Assembly: GCA_004297775.1 (NCBI GenBank)
Contig: SCUE01000034.1
Location: 62,001-126,000, forward strand
Length of the DNA stretch: 64,000 nucleotides
DNA from: Chloroflexota bacterium
Lineage (GTDB): Bacteria > Chloroflexota > UBA6077 > FW602-bin22
Direction of reading: 5' to 3'
Part shown: piece by piece, positions 16,421 to 24,336 of the stretch
Numbering within the stretch: the first letter of the stretch is position 1
Layout: each line of letters starts with the position of its first letter
The notes under the pieces: model-generated
The model's input: the letters and a program-made list of their open reading frames with translations, nothing else
Database searches by the model: none
Told to the model about the DNA's origin: nothing
Position numbers and translations under genes: made by a program

Positions 16421-17911
16421 ATGGCGACGTCTTTCAGCATGTCCCGCTTGCCGCGCAGGCGCATGCTCGGCCTGACGCTCGGCGCTGGCGCGCTGCTGGC
16501 CGGTTGCGGCGCGCCAGCCACCCCGACGCCAGCGCCCGCCAAGCCCATCGAGGCGCCGAAGCCGGCCGCGCCGGCGGCGACCAAGCCGGCAGCCGCACCG
16601 ACCAGCGCGCCGGCCGCGGCCAAGCCGGCGGCCGCGACCGCACCGGTGACCGCGTTGAAACTGCTCGGCTGGACCTACGAGCCGCCGCTGGTGCGCGAGA
16701 ACCTTGATCGATTCGAGAACCAGAACCCCGGCTTTAAGGTCGAGTACGAGCCGGTCGCGGGCGATTACCTCGAGAAGCTGTTGACCAACTTCCGCGCCAA
16801 GACCCCGATGGATGTCATCTACGTCCGCGACCAATACCACGCCTCGTGGGTCGAAAGCGGCTTCCTGCAGCCGCTCGACGAGACCGACGACGTCAATGCC
16901 CTCTACAAGGACATGTTCCCGTACAACGCCAACCAGATGCAGTGGAAGGGCAAGAAGTACGGCTTGCCGTACTACACCGACTTCGACGTCTTCTCCTACA
17001 ACGAGAAAATGGTCAACGACGCCGGGTTCGACAGCCCGCCGAAGACGCTCGACGACGTGCGTAAGTACGCTGAGGCGATGAAGAAGAAGGGCATCTCAGA
17101 CTTCCCCATCTACATGGATCTGGCGAAGGGTTCCGACGCGATGTGGGACTACTGGATGTACACCTTCGCCTCGGGCGGGCACCTGCTAGACAAGGACGGC
17201 GAGCCGACCTATCCCGACAAGGACAAGGTGCCGCAGGCGATCCTCGAGTGGTGGGTGGCGGCCGCCAACGACTGGCAGATCCTGAACGCGAAGGCGAACA
17301 TGGAGCCGCTGCCGAGCGGCGCACTCACCGCCATGCGGTCGCAGGGAACCCAGCCCGGCTACGGCACCGCCGCCTTCATGGCCCACTCGCGCTACGACCT
17401 CGAGGGCGACAATGCGCCCGAGCGCTCGAAAGCCGCTATCCCCGGCAAGATCAACATCAAGTTCGTCCTGTTCCCGGGGCTCGAGGCCAACTCGCCCCAC
17501 AACGTCCCGGCCTGGAACCGCTACTACGGCATCCCTGCGACAGCCAAGGACAAGAAGGCCTCGATGGAGCTCATCAAGTACCTGGGCGGCAAGGATAAGA
17601 GCGGCCAGTACTACACCGCGAAGCGCTGGTGGCTGCTCCGGGCGCTCGGCATGGCCTACCAGTCGCCCTGGGCCGATGCCGAGGTGCAGGAGAAGACTAA
17701 GAAGTTCATCGCCGATCCAGCGCTCATGCAGCAGCAGAACAGCCTCGGGCAGGCCCGCGACGGTCTCGAGTTCCCGTGGTGGACCGACTGGTATATGGAC
17801 CTACAGGCCAACATCCAGGTGGCGCTGCTGAAGCAGAAGACCCCGCGGGAGGCGCTCACCGCCTCGGCGAACAAGGCCCGCGCTCTGAAGAAGGAATGGG
17901 AGAAGAAGTAA
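16421..17911 (+). CDS. Sugar ABC transporter substrate-binding lipoprotein
   Basis: A 496-residue extracellular solute-binding protein of family 1. The signal SRLPRRRMLGLTLGAGALLAGC carries a twin-arginine-like motif and a lipobox with Cys29. An Ala/Pro spacer (about 30-75) leads into the periplasmic-binding fold: LKLLGWTYEPPLVRENLDRFENQNPGFKVEYEP, then DVIYVRDQYHASWVESGFLQPL and LPYYTDFDVFSYNEKM. Such proteins capture sugars or oligosaccharides outside the cell for the two permeases that follow 25 bp later. The Shine-Dalgarno GGGAGGAA (16407-16414) fixes the ATG at 16421. No ATP-binding subunit is encoded nearby, as is common for CUT1 systems that share an MsmK-type ATPase. Confidence 0.9.
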   Translation: MATSFSMSRLPRRRMLGLTLGAGALLAGCGAPATPTPAPAKPIEAPKPAAPAATKPAAAPTSAPAAAKPAAATAPVTALKLLGWTYEPPLVRENLDRFENQNPGFKVEYEPVAGDYLEKLLTNFRAKTPMDVIYVRDQYHASWVESGFLQPLDETDDVNALYKDMFPYNANQMQWKGKKYGLPYYTDFDVFSYNEKMVNDAGFDSPPKTLDDVRKYAEAMKKKGISDFPIYMDLAKGSDAMWDYWMYTFASGGHLLDKDGEPTYPDKDKVPQAILEWWVAAANDWQILNAKANMEPLPSGALTAMRSQGTQPGYGTAAFMAHSRYDLEGDNAPERSKAAIPGKINIKFVLFPGLEANSPHNVPAWNRYYGIPATAKDKKASMELIKYLGGKDKSGQYYTAKRWWLLRALGMAYQSPWADAEVQEKTKKFIADPALMQQQNSLGQARDGLEFPWWTDWYMDLQANIQVALLKQKTPREALTASANKARALKKEWEKK

Positions 17912-17936
17912 GCCCAGGATACGCCGGTACTGCTTG

Positions 17937-18872
17937 ATGGCCGAGCCTGACGTCATGGCCGCCGCGCGCGCGGGGCCCCGCGCGCGGCGGCGGATGTCGG
18001 TGGGCTTCTTCGCCTATCTACTCAACGCACCGGCGATCCTGATCCTGCTGGCGCTCGTCGCCTATCCGATCGTGGACGCGTTCTGGCTCAGCCTCCACCG
18101 GTACAACCTGCGTCGGCCGGATAGCTACGCGTTCGTGGGTCTGCAGAACTACGTCGACGTCGTGACCAGCGACCTGTTCCCGACGTCCCTGATAGTGACG
18201 CTGCTGTTCACCTTCTGGTCGACATTCGGCGTGCTGGTGTTGGCCGTCGGCGCGGCGCTGGCGGCGAACGAGAAGACACCCGAGCAGCCGATCCTGCGGG
18301 CGCTGCTCCTACTGCCATTCGCGATGCCCGGCGTCGTGACGGCGCTGATGTGGAAGTGGATATTCCACCCGCAGGCCGGGGCGCTCAACGGCCTGCTCTA
18401 CTCGCTCGGGATCATTCCGAAGTACCGGTCGTGGCTGATGTCGCCCGACAGTTCGTACGCCTCGATCATCACGGCGAATGTCTGGAACACGCTGCCGTTC
18501 TCGGTCCTGGTCTTGCTCGCGGCGCTCCAGGCGATCCCCGCCGAGCTGTACGATGCGGCCAAGGTCGACGGCGCCAACGCGGTGGCGCGTTTCCGCTTCG
18601 TGACCCTGCCATGGTTGATCCATCCGATCCTGATCGTCCTGATCGTGCAGGCGCTCGGCGGCATTCGGATCTTCGAGATCATCTACCTGCTGACCGGAGG
18701 CGGCCCGGGCAACGCTTCGACGACGCTCGGGTTCGCGACCTACATCACCTCGTTCGTCTCGACCGACATCGGCCGCGGCAATGCCTGGGCCTACACGGTC
18801 GCGATCCTCACGCTGATTACCGCGATCTTCTACATGAAGGCGCTCTATGGCCGCGGCGACATCCGGACCTAG
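17937..18872 (+). CDS. Sugar ABC transporter permease (first, UgpA/MalF type)
   Basis: A 311-residue inner-membrane permease with six predicted helices. It starts with an Arg-rich cytoplasmic segment (ARAGPRARRRM), then FFAYLLNAPAILILLALVAYPIVDAFWLSLHRYN. The EAA loop that docks the ATPase is visible as ELYDAAKVDGANAVARFRFVTLPWL (about residues 202-226). It pairs with the next gene, which overlaps it by 26 nt. ATG 17937 is preferred over the TTG directly before it. Confidence 0.9.
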   Translation: MAEPDVMAAARAGPRARRRMSVGFFAYLLNAPAILILLALVAYPIVDAFWLSLHRYNLRRPDSYAFVGLQNYVDVVTSDLFPTSLIVTLLFTFWSTFGVLVLAVGAALAANEKTPEQPILRALLLLPFAMPGVVTALMWKWIFHPQAGALNGLLYSLGIIPKYRSWLMSPDSSYASIITANVWNTLPFSVLVLLAALQAIPAELYDAAKVDGANAVARFRFVTLPWLIHPILIVLIVQALGGIRIFEIIYLLTGGGPGNASTTLGFATYITSFVSTDIGRGNAWAYTVAILTLITAIFYMKALYGRGDIRT

Positions 18873-19767
18873 TGGCGCGCTGCGCGCGACCCGGCGGCAG
18901 CGTATGCCATGGCGAGCGATCGTCATCCATGGCGTGTCCGCGTTCTACATCCTGTGGATCGTCCTGCCGTTCTCCTGGGTCATCCTGACCAGCCTCATGA
19001 CCGAGGTCGAGTCGATGTCGATCCCGCCCCACTGGATCCCCGACTACATCACCTTCGACAACTATCTCGCCTTTCTCAACCCAGCCATGCTCGGCGCGAA
19101 GCGGCTGGTCGGTGGCGGGGCGGCCCAGGGTGCGCCGCGGGCGCTGCTCAACAGCGCGATCGTCGCCTTTTCGGTTGCGATCCTGAACATGGTGATCGGA
19201 TCGTCCGCCGGTTACGCGTTCGCGCGGCTCAACTTTCGGGGCTCATCGGCGCTGCTGCTTGTCTACCTTGCCACGCGCATGGTCCCGGCACTGGCGATCA
19301 TGGTGTCGCTCTACCTCGTCTTCCAGACGCTCGGCCTGCTCGACACGCTGCTGGTACTCGTGCTCGCTCACCTGACTTTCACCATCCCCTACTCGGTCTG
19401 GATCATGGCCAGCTACTTCCGAACCATCCCGCGCGAGCTCGAGGACGCCGCGCTGGTGGACGGCTGCAACTGGATCACCATGATGCTGCGGGTATTCCTG
19501 CCGGTCGCGAGCCCGGGGCTGGTCGCATGCGCGATGTTCGCGTTCCTATCGTCGTGGGGGGAGTTCTTGTACGCGCTGCTCTTCACGTCGACGCTCAACT
19601 CGAAGACGATGCCGATCATCATCGCCGGTTTCGTGACCGACCAGGACACCTCGCCCGTGCTCATGAATGCCGGCGGCGTGCTGACGGTGCTGCCGCCGCT
19701 GGTGCTGGCGCTGCTGTTCCAGCGCCTGATCGTCTCGGGCATCTCGGCCGGGGCGGTGAAGGGCTAG
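18847..19767 (+). CDS. Sugar ABC transporter permease (second, UgpE/MalG type)
   Basis: A 306-residue permease, partner of the previous gene and overlapping it by 26 nt. It has the MalG-type N-terminus (FYILWIVLPFSWVILTSLM), six helices, and an EAA loop ELEDAALVDGCNWITMMLRVFLPV (about residues 198-221). The second permeases of CUT1 importers characteristically carry this loop after an IPYSVWIM-type helix, which is present here. The stop TAG shares its last base with the GTG of the following lipoprotein gene. Confidence 0.9.
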   Translation: MAAATSGPSGALRATRRQRMPWRAIVIHGVSAFYILWIVLPFSWVILTSLMTEVESMSIPPHWIPDYITFDNYLAFLNPAMLGAKRLVGGGAAQGAPRALLNSAIVAFSVAILNMVIGSSAGYAFARLNFRGSSALLLVYLATRMVPALAIMVSLYLVFQTLGLLDTLLVLVLAHLTFTIPYSVWIMASYFRTIPRELEDAALVDGCNWITMMLRVFLPVASPGLVACAMFAFLSSWGEFLYALLFTSTLNSKTMPIIIAGFVTDQDTSPVLMNAGGVLTVLPPLVLALLFQRLIVSGISAGAVKG

Positions 19768-20228
19768 TGAGGAGGCGCAGCGCACTGGGCGCGTTGACCG
19801 TCTGTCTGCTGGGTGCCGTGGGGTGTCGGGGCCTCGGGATCTCGCGCGGCGACATGACCCCGCCGGCCCAGGTGGCGAGCGGCGCGAGAATCAGCGAGGC
19901 CGCGCCGCCCAGGGTCGTGATCGACCGCGACTGTTCGAAGATCGAGGACTCGGACGACGAATACGTGTGCATGAAGAACGACGATCAGCGCCCGGCTGAG
20001 ATGGGCTCGTGGGTGATCCGCAACGTGATGGGCCGCTCGTACAACTTCCCGACCGGCTTCAACCTGCCCCCCGGCGCGACCGTCAAGCTGCACACCGGTG
20101 CCGGCACCGACTCGGCGACCGACCTGTACTGGAACTACCAGGTTAAGCCGGCCTGGGAGAAGACCGACAAGCTGACGCTGCACAACAACGAAAACGTGGA
20201 GGTGTTCGTCTCCGAAGCCCGCCGCTGA
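19767..20228 (+). CDS. Lipoprotein with lamin-tail (LTD) domain
   Basis: A 153-residue exported protein starting at GTG 19767, which overlaps the permease stop by one base. The signal MRRRSALGALTVCLLGAVGC gives a likely lipidated Cys20, although the lipobox is imperfect. The mature part is a lamin-tail domain: MGSWVIRNVMGRSYNFPTGFNLPPGATVKLHTGAG, then ATDLYWNYQVKPAWEKTDKLTLHNN. LTD domains in bacteria sit on secreted nucleases, phosphatases and surface proteins. Here the domain is nearly alone and encoded as the fourth gene of a sugar uptake operon, so an accessory cell-surface role is likely but unproven. Confidence 0.75.
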   Translation: MRRRSALGALTVCLLGAVGCRGLGISRGDMTPPAQVASGARISEAAPPRVVIDRDCSKIEDSDDEYVCMKNDDQRPAEMGSWVIRNVMGRSYNFPTGFNLPPGATVKLHTGAGTDSATDLYWNYQVKPAWEKTDKLTLHNNENVEVFVSEARR

Positions 20229-20348
20229 TCTCGTTGCGGCGGCGCCGCGCCGTTGTCCGAGCCGGCGGGGCGTACACTCAAGACGTACAATCTACGATGT
20301 CCATGCCGGCCCCGCCAGCTGAGCTCGGCGGCTGGCGCCGGATCACGC

Positions 20349-20750
20349 TTAGCCGCTCGCCAGAGCGCGTGTCAGAGTGTCTGTCGTCAGCCGGACGCGA
20401 TCGCCCAGTGTCTGAATGATCCGCAGCGCTATTTCAGGCTGCTGGCGCATCAGCGCGAGGGCGGCGTCGCGGTTCAGGCGAATGACAGTCGCATCTGTTT
20501 CGGCAATGGCAGTCGCGGAATGCGCCACGCCGGAGAAGCATGAGCTCTCGCCAAAGAAGTCCCCCGGACGTAACTGCCGAAGCGTGTGCCGCAAGCCGCT
20601 ACGCGCGACGTAGACCGAGAGGTCGATCTGTCCGCGGACGACGATGAAGAGCGCCGGCGTGTTCTCGCCTTCGTGAAAGATGATCTCGTTGTGCCGATAC
20701 GTTTCGCCGTACCGGTCGACCAACCCTTCGAGTGCGCCGGCGTCAGTCAC
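20349..20750 (-). CDS. Cyclic-nucleotide-binding domain protein without DNA-binding domain
   Basis: A 133-residue protein that is one CAP_ED/cNMP-binding domain: EIIFHEGENTPALFIVVRGQIDLSV, LRPGDFFGESSCFSGVAHSATAIAETDATVIRLNRDA, and a C-terminal helix. The PGDFFGESS phosphate-binding cassette is in place, although the usual Arg that contacts the phosphate is replaced in the HSATAIA segment. There is no Crp/Fnr helix-turn-helix, so it is not a transcription factor by itself. The start is GTG 20750. It stands alone, with 230 bp of apparently empty DNA to the next gene upstream. Confidence 0.75.
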   Translation of the reverse strand: MTDAGALEGLVDRYGETYRHNEIIFHEGENTPALFIVVRGQIDLSVYVARSGLRHTLRQLRPGDFFGESSCFSGVAHSATAIAETDATVIRLNRDAALALMRQQPEIALRIIQTLGDRVRLTTDTLTRALASG

Positions 20751-20981
20751 GTGGTCGGTACCGTATCGAGCGGTAGCGAGTCATCGCGTAACCGATCCGT
20801 TGCAGCCCGGTTGGTATGTGGTGAATGTCACACTGGCAAGACAGCGCTGAAATCGGCCGCGAACGGTGGCAGACGCAAGCTCGTGTCTCGATGAGACAGC
20901 GCCTGCAATCGCGGTCGCGCGTCGATTCGAGGAAGCGCCTATCGCGCGCGCACCGCGGCTCGACGTACCGTCACCGAGCCA

Positions 20982-21797
20982 TCATAGCCTCGGAATCACC
21001 TTGGCCAGCAAATTTCCGAACCGTTCGCGGACCGCCTGGCCGGTGGCCAGGACGTCCTCGTGATTCACCGGCGTCGGCACGTCGGGATTGGCCTGATTCG
21101 TGATGCACGAAATGCCGAGCACGCGCATGCCGAGTTGACGGGCGACGATCACCTCTGGCGCGGTGGACATGCCGACCGCGTCGACGCCGACCGCCCGCAG
21201 GAATCGCAACTCGGCGCGCGTTTCGAAACTCGGGCCGCTCACCATCGCATAGACGCCGCGCCGGAGTTCGAATCCAAGTTCGCGGGCGACGCCTTCGGCG
21301 AGTTCGACGAGCGCCGGATCGTAGGCGTTCACCATATCGACGAATCGATGCCCGGGCGCGCCGACGAGCGGGTTATTGCCAGACAGTCCCGGCAGATTGA
21401 GGTGGTCGACGATCGCCATCAAGTCGCCAACCTTGAAGGACGGATTGATGCCGCCGGCCGCGTTCGTCACGACGAGCGTCGTGCATCCGAGCGCGGCCAG
21501 GACCCGGATCGGGTAGGCGACGGTTGCGGCGGAGTGCCCCTCGTACGTGTGCACGCGCCCGCGCAGGACCGCGACACGCCGTTCGCCGAGGGATCCGATG
21601 AGGAACTCGCCGGCGTGACCGACGACCGATGCACTCGGCATACCTGGGATCGCGGCGAACGGCGTGCTTCGCGCGTTCTCGAGTCGATCGGCGAATGCGC
21701 CCAGACCCGATCCGAGAACGACGCCAATCTCAGGCGAACGATCGTCGATGTCGATCGCGGCCGCGCCAGTCGCGGGATCGGGTGCGGCAGTCGGCAC
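20982..21797 (-). CDS. Purine nucleoside phosphorylase (trimeric, PNP-I type)
   Basis: A 271-residue class I purine nucleoside phosphorylase, which splits inosine/guanosine with phosphate. Motifs include GVVLGSGLGAFAD (phosphate loop), RVHTYEGHS, LVVTNAAGGINPSFKVGDLM, MVSGPSFETRAELRFL, VGMSTAPEV and the base-recognition strand GISCITNQA. It starts at GTG 21797. The metallopeptidase gene upstream reads the same way with a 68-bp gap, so they may be co-transcribed. Confidence 0.92.
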   Translation of the reverse strand: MPTAAPDPATGAAAIDIDDRSPEIGVVLGSGLGAFADRLENARSTPFAAIPGMPSASVVGHAGEFLIGSLGERRVAVLRGRVHTYEGHSAATVAYPIRVLAALGCTTLVVTNAAGGINPSFKVGDLMAIVDHLNLPGLSGNNPLVGAPGHRFVDMVNAYDPALVELAEGVARELGFELRRGVYAMVSGPSFETRAELRFLRAVGVDAVGMSTAPEVIVARQLGMRVLGISCITNQANPDVPTPVNHEDVLATGQAVRERFGNLLAKVIPRL

Positions 21798-21865
21798 GGG
21801 CGGCAGTATAGGCAGCGCGATGGTGCCGCGCGCGGAAGCACGGGCAGGCGAGTACCGACTGGGGC

Positions 21866-22528
21866 CTATCGGCAGACGAGGGCAGAGGCAATCGCCGCCA
21901 TCGCGGCCGCGCCGAACGCCGCGTCGGCGAGGTAGATCCCGAGCGCCGCGCCGAGACGCGTCAGCGCTTGCCGCCAGACTGGCGATGGCAGGTCACGCGT
22001 CCAGAGTTCGCGCAGCGCGTACTCGCTGGCTGCGACCTCGTCGCGCAGGAGCGCCAGCGCCGATAGCCCGTACGCGGTCAGGGCGACCACGGTGGCCGGC
22101 GACGCCAGGTCGCGTCGAAACAGTGCCGTCCCCAGTCCGGCGACGATGAGCGCACCGATCGCCCGTCGGGCGTAGCGTGGAATCGGCAGGTCGCGCTCGG
22201 CGTGGCCTCGTTCGTGCTCCAGGATCGCCAGCGCGTCGACGTCGCTTCGTTGGAAGAGGTCGCTCCGCAGCCAGATCTCGCCGCGTCCGCGCCCGCGCAA
22301 GAATCCACCACCGCCGGATCGGCCAAGAAGACCGGTGTGAACCCGGATGCCGCGGTACCGTCCGCGCCGAACGAGCGTGCCGATATCGACGATCCCTGGA
22401 GCGTGATCGCCCACCCTGCGCAGACGCGGACTGAAGACGGCCAGCCGCGCGAGCAGCAGCGCCGCCGCGAGCGCGAACATCGGCGCCCAGGCGTTCGCTT
22501 GCGCGCCAAGACACTCGAGATACGGCAC
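21866..22528 (-). CDS. Probable membrane-associated zinc metallopeptidase
   Basis: A 220-residue protein with an N-terminal membrane helix (WAPMFALAAALLLARLAVF), a central ILEHERGHAERDLP containing the zinc-peptidase HExxH motif (about residues 103-107), and two or three C-terminal hydrophobic segments. The layout resembles neutral zinc metallopeptidases with the active site between membrane helices. Glu in an AEREA-type third ligand is not certain; EVAASEYALRELW near residue 165 is a candidate. It starts at GTG 22528. Without a closer family match the function stays general. Confidence 0.55.
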   Translation of the reverse strand: MPYLECLGAQANAWAPMFALAAALLLARLAVFSPRLRRVGDHAPGIVDIGTLVRRGRYRGIRVHTGLLGRSGGGGFLRGRGRGEIWLRSDLFQRSDVDALAILEHERGHAERDLPIPRYARRAIGALIVAGLGTALFRRDLASPATVVALTAYGLSALALLRDEVAASEYALRELWTRDLPSPVWRQALTRLGAALGIYLADAAFGAAAMAAIASALVCR

Positions 22529-22574
22529 GGAGTGTCAGGCGATGCTGGCGATGGTCGCCGGCGATCGGTATGCC

Positions 22575-22595
22575 CCCTCTCCCCTTGGGAGAGGG
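22575..22595. terminator. 9-bp hairpin between metallopeptidase and amidohydrolase genes
   Basis: CCCTCTCCC pairs perfectly with GGGAGAGGG across a CTT loop. This sequence type is a common dispersed intergenic hairpin in bacteria and probably ends the transcript of the minus-strand amidohydrolase gene whose stop is at 22624. Confidence 0.55.
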
Positions 22596-22623
22596 CTAGG
22601 CTGATGGCGACGCGCGTGCTCGA

Positions 22624-23505
22624 TCAGGCGCTGAACTCCCGCACGACGGCCTCGGCCGCGCCGCCGAGAACCAGTTCCTTCTGTGCCGGGGTGAGGAAGT
22701 CGCAATGGCGTCGCACCATGTCGAGCAACTGTCGATACGTGCTTGAGTTGAGCGTCGGCGGATAGTCCGAGCCCCAGAGGACGCGTTCGGCGCCGAACTG
22801 CTCGACCGCCCAGCGGACCAGATCCTGCGCCTTCGCATACGGGTACTCCTCGTCGGCCCCGGTCAGCAGCGGCAGCGCGGCAAGATCGACCCAGCCGTCG
22901 AACTTCTTCGCCATCATCGCGCGTTCGCGCCAGATGCCTTCTGGCGCGCCGCCGACGTGACACACCGTCAGCCTGACCGAACCGACCGCGCTCAACGCGC
23001 GATCGAGCGCCGCGACGTCGTCCGCGCCGCAGCCGTTGATGTCGATCCAGAGCGGGCGTCCCAGCCGCGCCAGCCGTTCCCAGATGCGCATCTCGGCCGG
23101 ACCATCCCAGGCGAACTCCGGTCGGAGCCGTCGCGTCGATGGCAACTCGACTTTGAGACCGAGCATCCCGAGGTCGATCAGCCGTTCGAGGTCGTCCGGC
23201 GCGCTGGCCTGCCCCATGCCCCCGAGGTAGGCGAAGCCGCTGAAACGGTCCCGCCACTGTCGAATGCTGGCGAGGACGACCGCGTTCTGGTCGCCGTACA
23301 GGTGGTGCTGTACGAGCATCGTGCGATCGACCCCGACCTGATCCATGTAGCCGAGCAAGACTTCCGGCGAGCTGGCAGTTGGATCGAACGATGGCGGGAA
23401 GAACTGGTGCTCGCGGCCGCCATCGATCGCGCGCCCGAAGCGCAACGGCTGGCGAAAGCCGGTCATGACCCGGGCGACATGAGCGTGCGCGTCGATGATC
23501 GGCAT
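22624..23505 (-). CDS. Amidohydrolase 2 family (TIM-barrel) hydrolase
   Basis: A 293-residue protein starting MPIIDAHAHVARVM, with the HxH metal motif at residues 6-8. Further landmarks are MLVQHHLYGDQ, LWIDINGCGADD, VRLTVCHVGGAPEG (metal/His strand) and WGSDYPPTLN near residue 240, where the conserved Asp sits. The family includes ACMSD-type decarboxylases and lactone/amide hydrolases, so the exact reaction is open. ATG 23505 is clear. It is divergent from the HEPN/MNT operon that starts at 23634. Confidence 0.8.
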   Translation of the reverse strand: MPIIDAHAHVARVMTGFRQPLRFGRAIDGGREHQFFPPSFDPTASSPEVLLGYMDQVGVDRTMLVQHHLYGDQNAVVLASIRQWRDRFSGFAYLGGMGQASAPDDLERLIDLGMLGLKVELPSTRRLRPEFAWDGPAEMRIWERLARLGRPLWIDINGCGADDVAALDRALSAVGSVRLTVCHVGGAPEGIWRERAMMAKKFDGWVDLAALPLLTGADEEYPYAKAQDLVRWAVEQFGAERVLWGSDYPPTLNSSTYRQLLDMVRRHCDFLTPAQKELVLGGAAEAVVREFSA

Positions 23506-23633
23506 CAGAGTCTCCTTCGGGGCGCATGGTATCCGGCCTCGCGCGATAGTCTGACTTCCCGGGTGGAGGAAATCCCTTCCTTGGCACTACTCCTCGCGCG
23601 CCCCGAGGCACTCGCGGCGCGTACCATCATCCC

Positions 23634-24014
23634 ATGGCCGAGCGCAGCGCGGATTGGATGGATCTTGCCCACGCGCGCCACGATCTCGAATCCGAGTTCT
23701 ATGAGTGGGCGTGTTTCTCGTCGCAGCAGGCTGCCGAGAAGGCCGCGAAGGCGGTTCTGAATCGGCGCGGCGCCGAGGCGTGGGGGCACTCGGTCGCCGA
23801 TCTCATCCGAGAAATCGGTCGATTTGTCGTTCTCCGCCCGGATCTGCTCGACGCGGCGTTCGAACTGGACAAGGCCTACACTCCGACTCGTTATCCGGAT
23901 GCCCATCAAACTGGCTCGCCGAGTACTCGATACACACGCACCGAGGCGCAGCGCATGGTCGAGCACGCCGCGCGAATCGTGAGTGCCTGTGAAGATCTTC
24001 TATCCGCCGACTGA
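23634..24014 (+). CDS. HEPN-domain protein (partner of nucleotidyltransferase)
   Basis: A 126-residue HEPN protein of the type found with minimal nucleotidyltransferases. The core DWMDLAHARHDLESEFYEWACFSSQQAAEKAAKAVLNRRG matches the HEPN helix pair; later the conserved KAYTPTRYPDAH appears. RX4-6H candidates are R45-H52 and the RYPDAH segment (about residues 88-93), so RNase or AMPylation-target activity is possible but not assured. The next gene, an MNT-type nucleotidyltransferase, overlaps its 3' end by 32 nt. Such pairs act as toxin-antitoxin or defence modules. Confidence 0.8.
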   Translation: MAERSADWMDLAHARHDLESEFYEWACFSSQQAAEKAAKAVLNRRGAEAWGHSVADLIREIGRFVVLRPDLLDAAFELDKAYTPTRYPDAHQTGSPSTRYTRTEAQRMVEHAARIVSACEDLLSAD

Positions 24015-24336
24015 TCTCTCTGGTCTCGTTGCTCGGCTTCGGTCTGAATTGACAGAGTTACGCGCGGTGCTACCGGTGACCCAGGCGGTCCTCTTCGGAT
24101 CGTGGGCGCGCGGCCGCGCCACGGCTTTCAGTGATATCGATGTCTTGATTGTCTACTCCGATCCTCCACGTCCTGATGCGTACGCCCTTGCGAAACGCGG
24201 TTTCGCGCTGCGAGGGATAGAGCCGCACGTCTATGCCGAATCGGAAACCGTCGGCCTCGAGGCGACGCTCGCTCGTATGACAAAGGATAGCGTCAATCTG
24301 TTCGACGCTTCGTGGCCGGTGAAGGAGCATCAATGA
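23983..24336 (+). CDS. Minimal nucleotidyltransferase (MNT), partner of the HEPN protein
   Basis: A 117-residue polymerase-beta-like nucleotidyltransferase. The signature GSWARGRATAFSDIDVLI fits GSX10DXD, the catalytic motif of MntA-type antitoxins. The third acid would lie in the strand GIEPHVYAESE. It starts at GTG 23983 (GTG 23989 is an alternative), overlapping the HEPN gene. Its last codon and stop overlap the ATG of the following PLP enzyme as ATGA, so all three genes are translationally linked. Confidence 0.85.
   Translation: MPVKIFYPPTDLSGLVARLRSELTELRAVLPVTQAVLFGSWARGRATAFSDIDVLIVYSDPPRPDAYALAKRGFALRGIEPHVYAESETVGLEATLARMTKDSVNLFDASWPVKEHQ

Noticed and set aside
18909..19766. N-terminal extension of the lamin-tail lipoprotein by 286 codons
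   Set aside because: The upstream frame is the out-of-frame shadow of the second permease; a GTG start with signal peptide at 19767 explains the gene.
21255..21285. tRNA-like GAGTTCGAATCC sequence
   Set aside because: It resembles a T-arm but lies inside the purine nucleoside phosphorylase gene and no acceptor or anticodon arms can be drawn around it.
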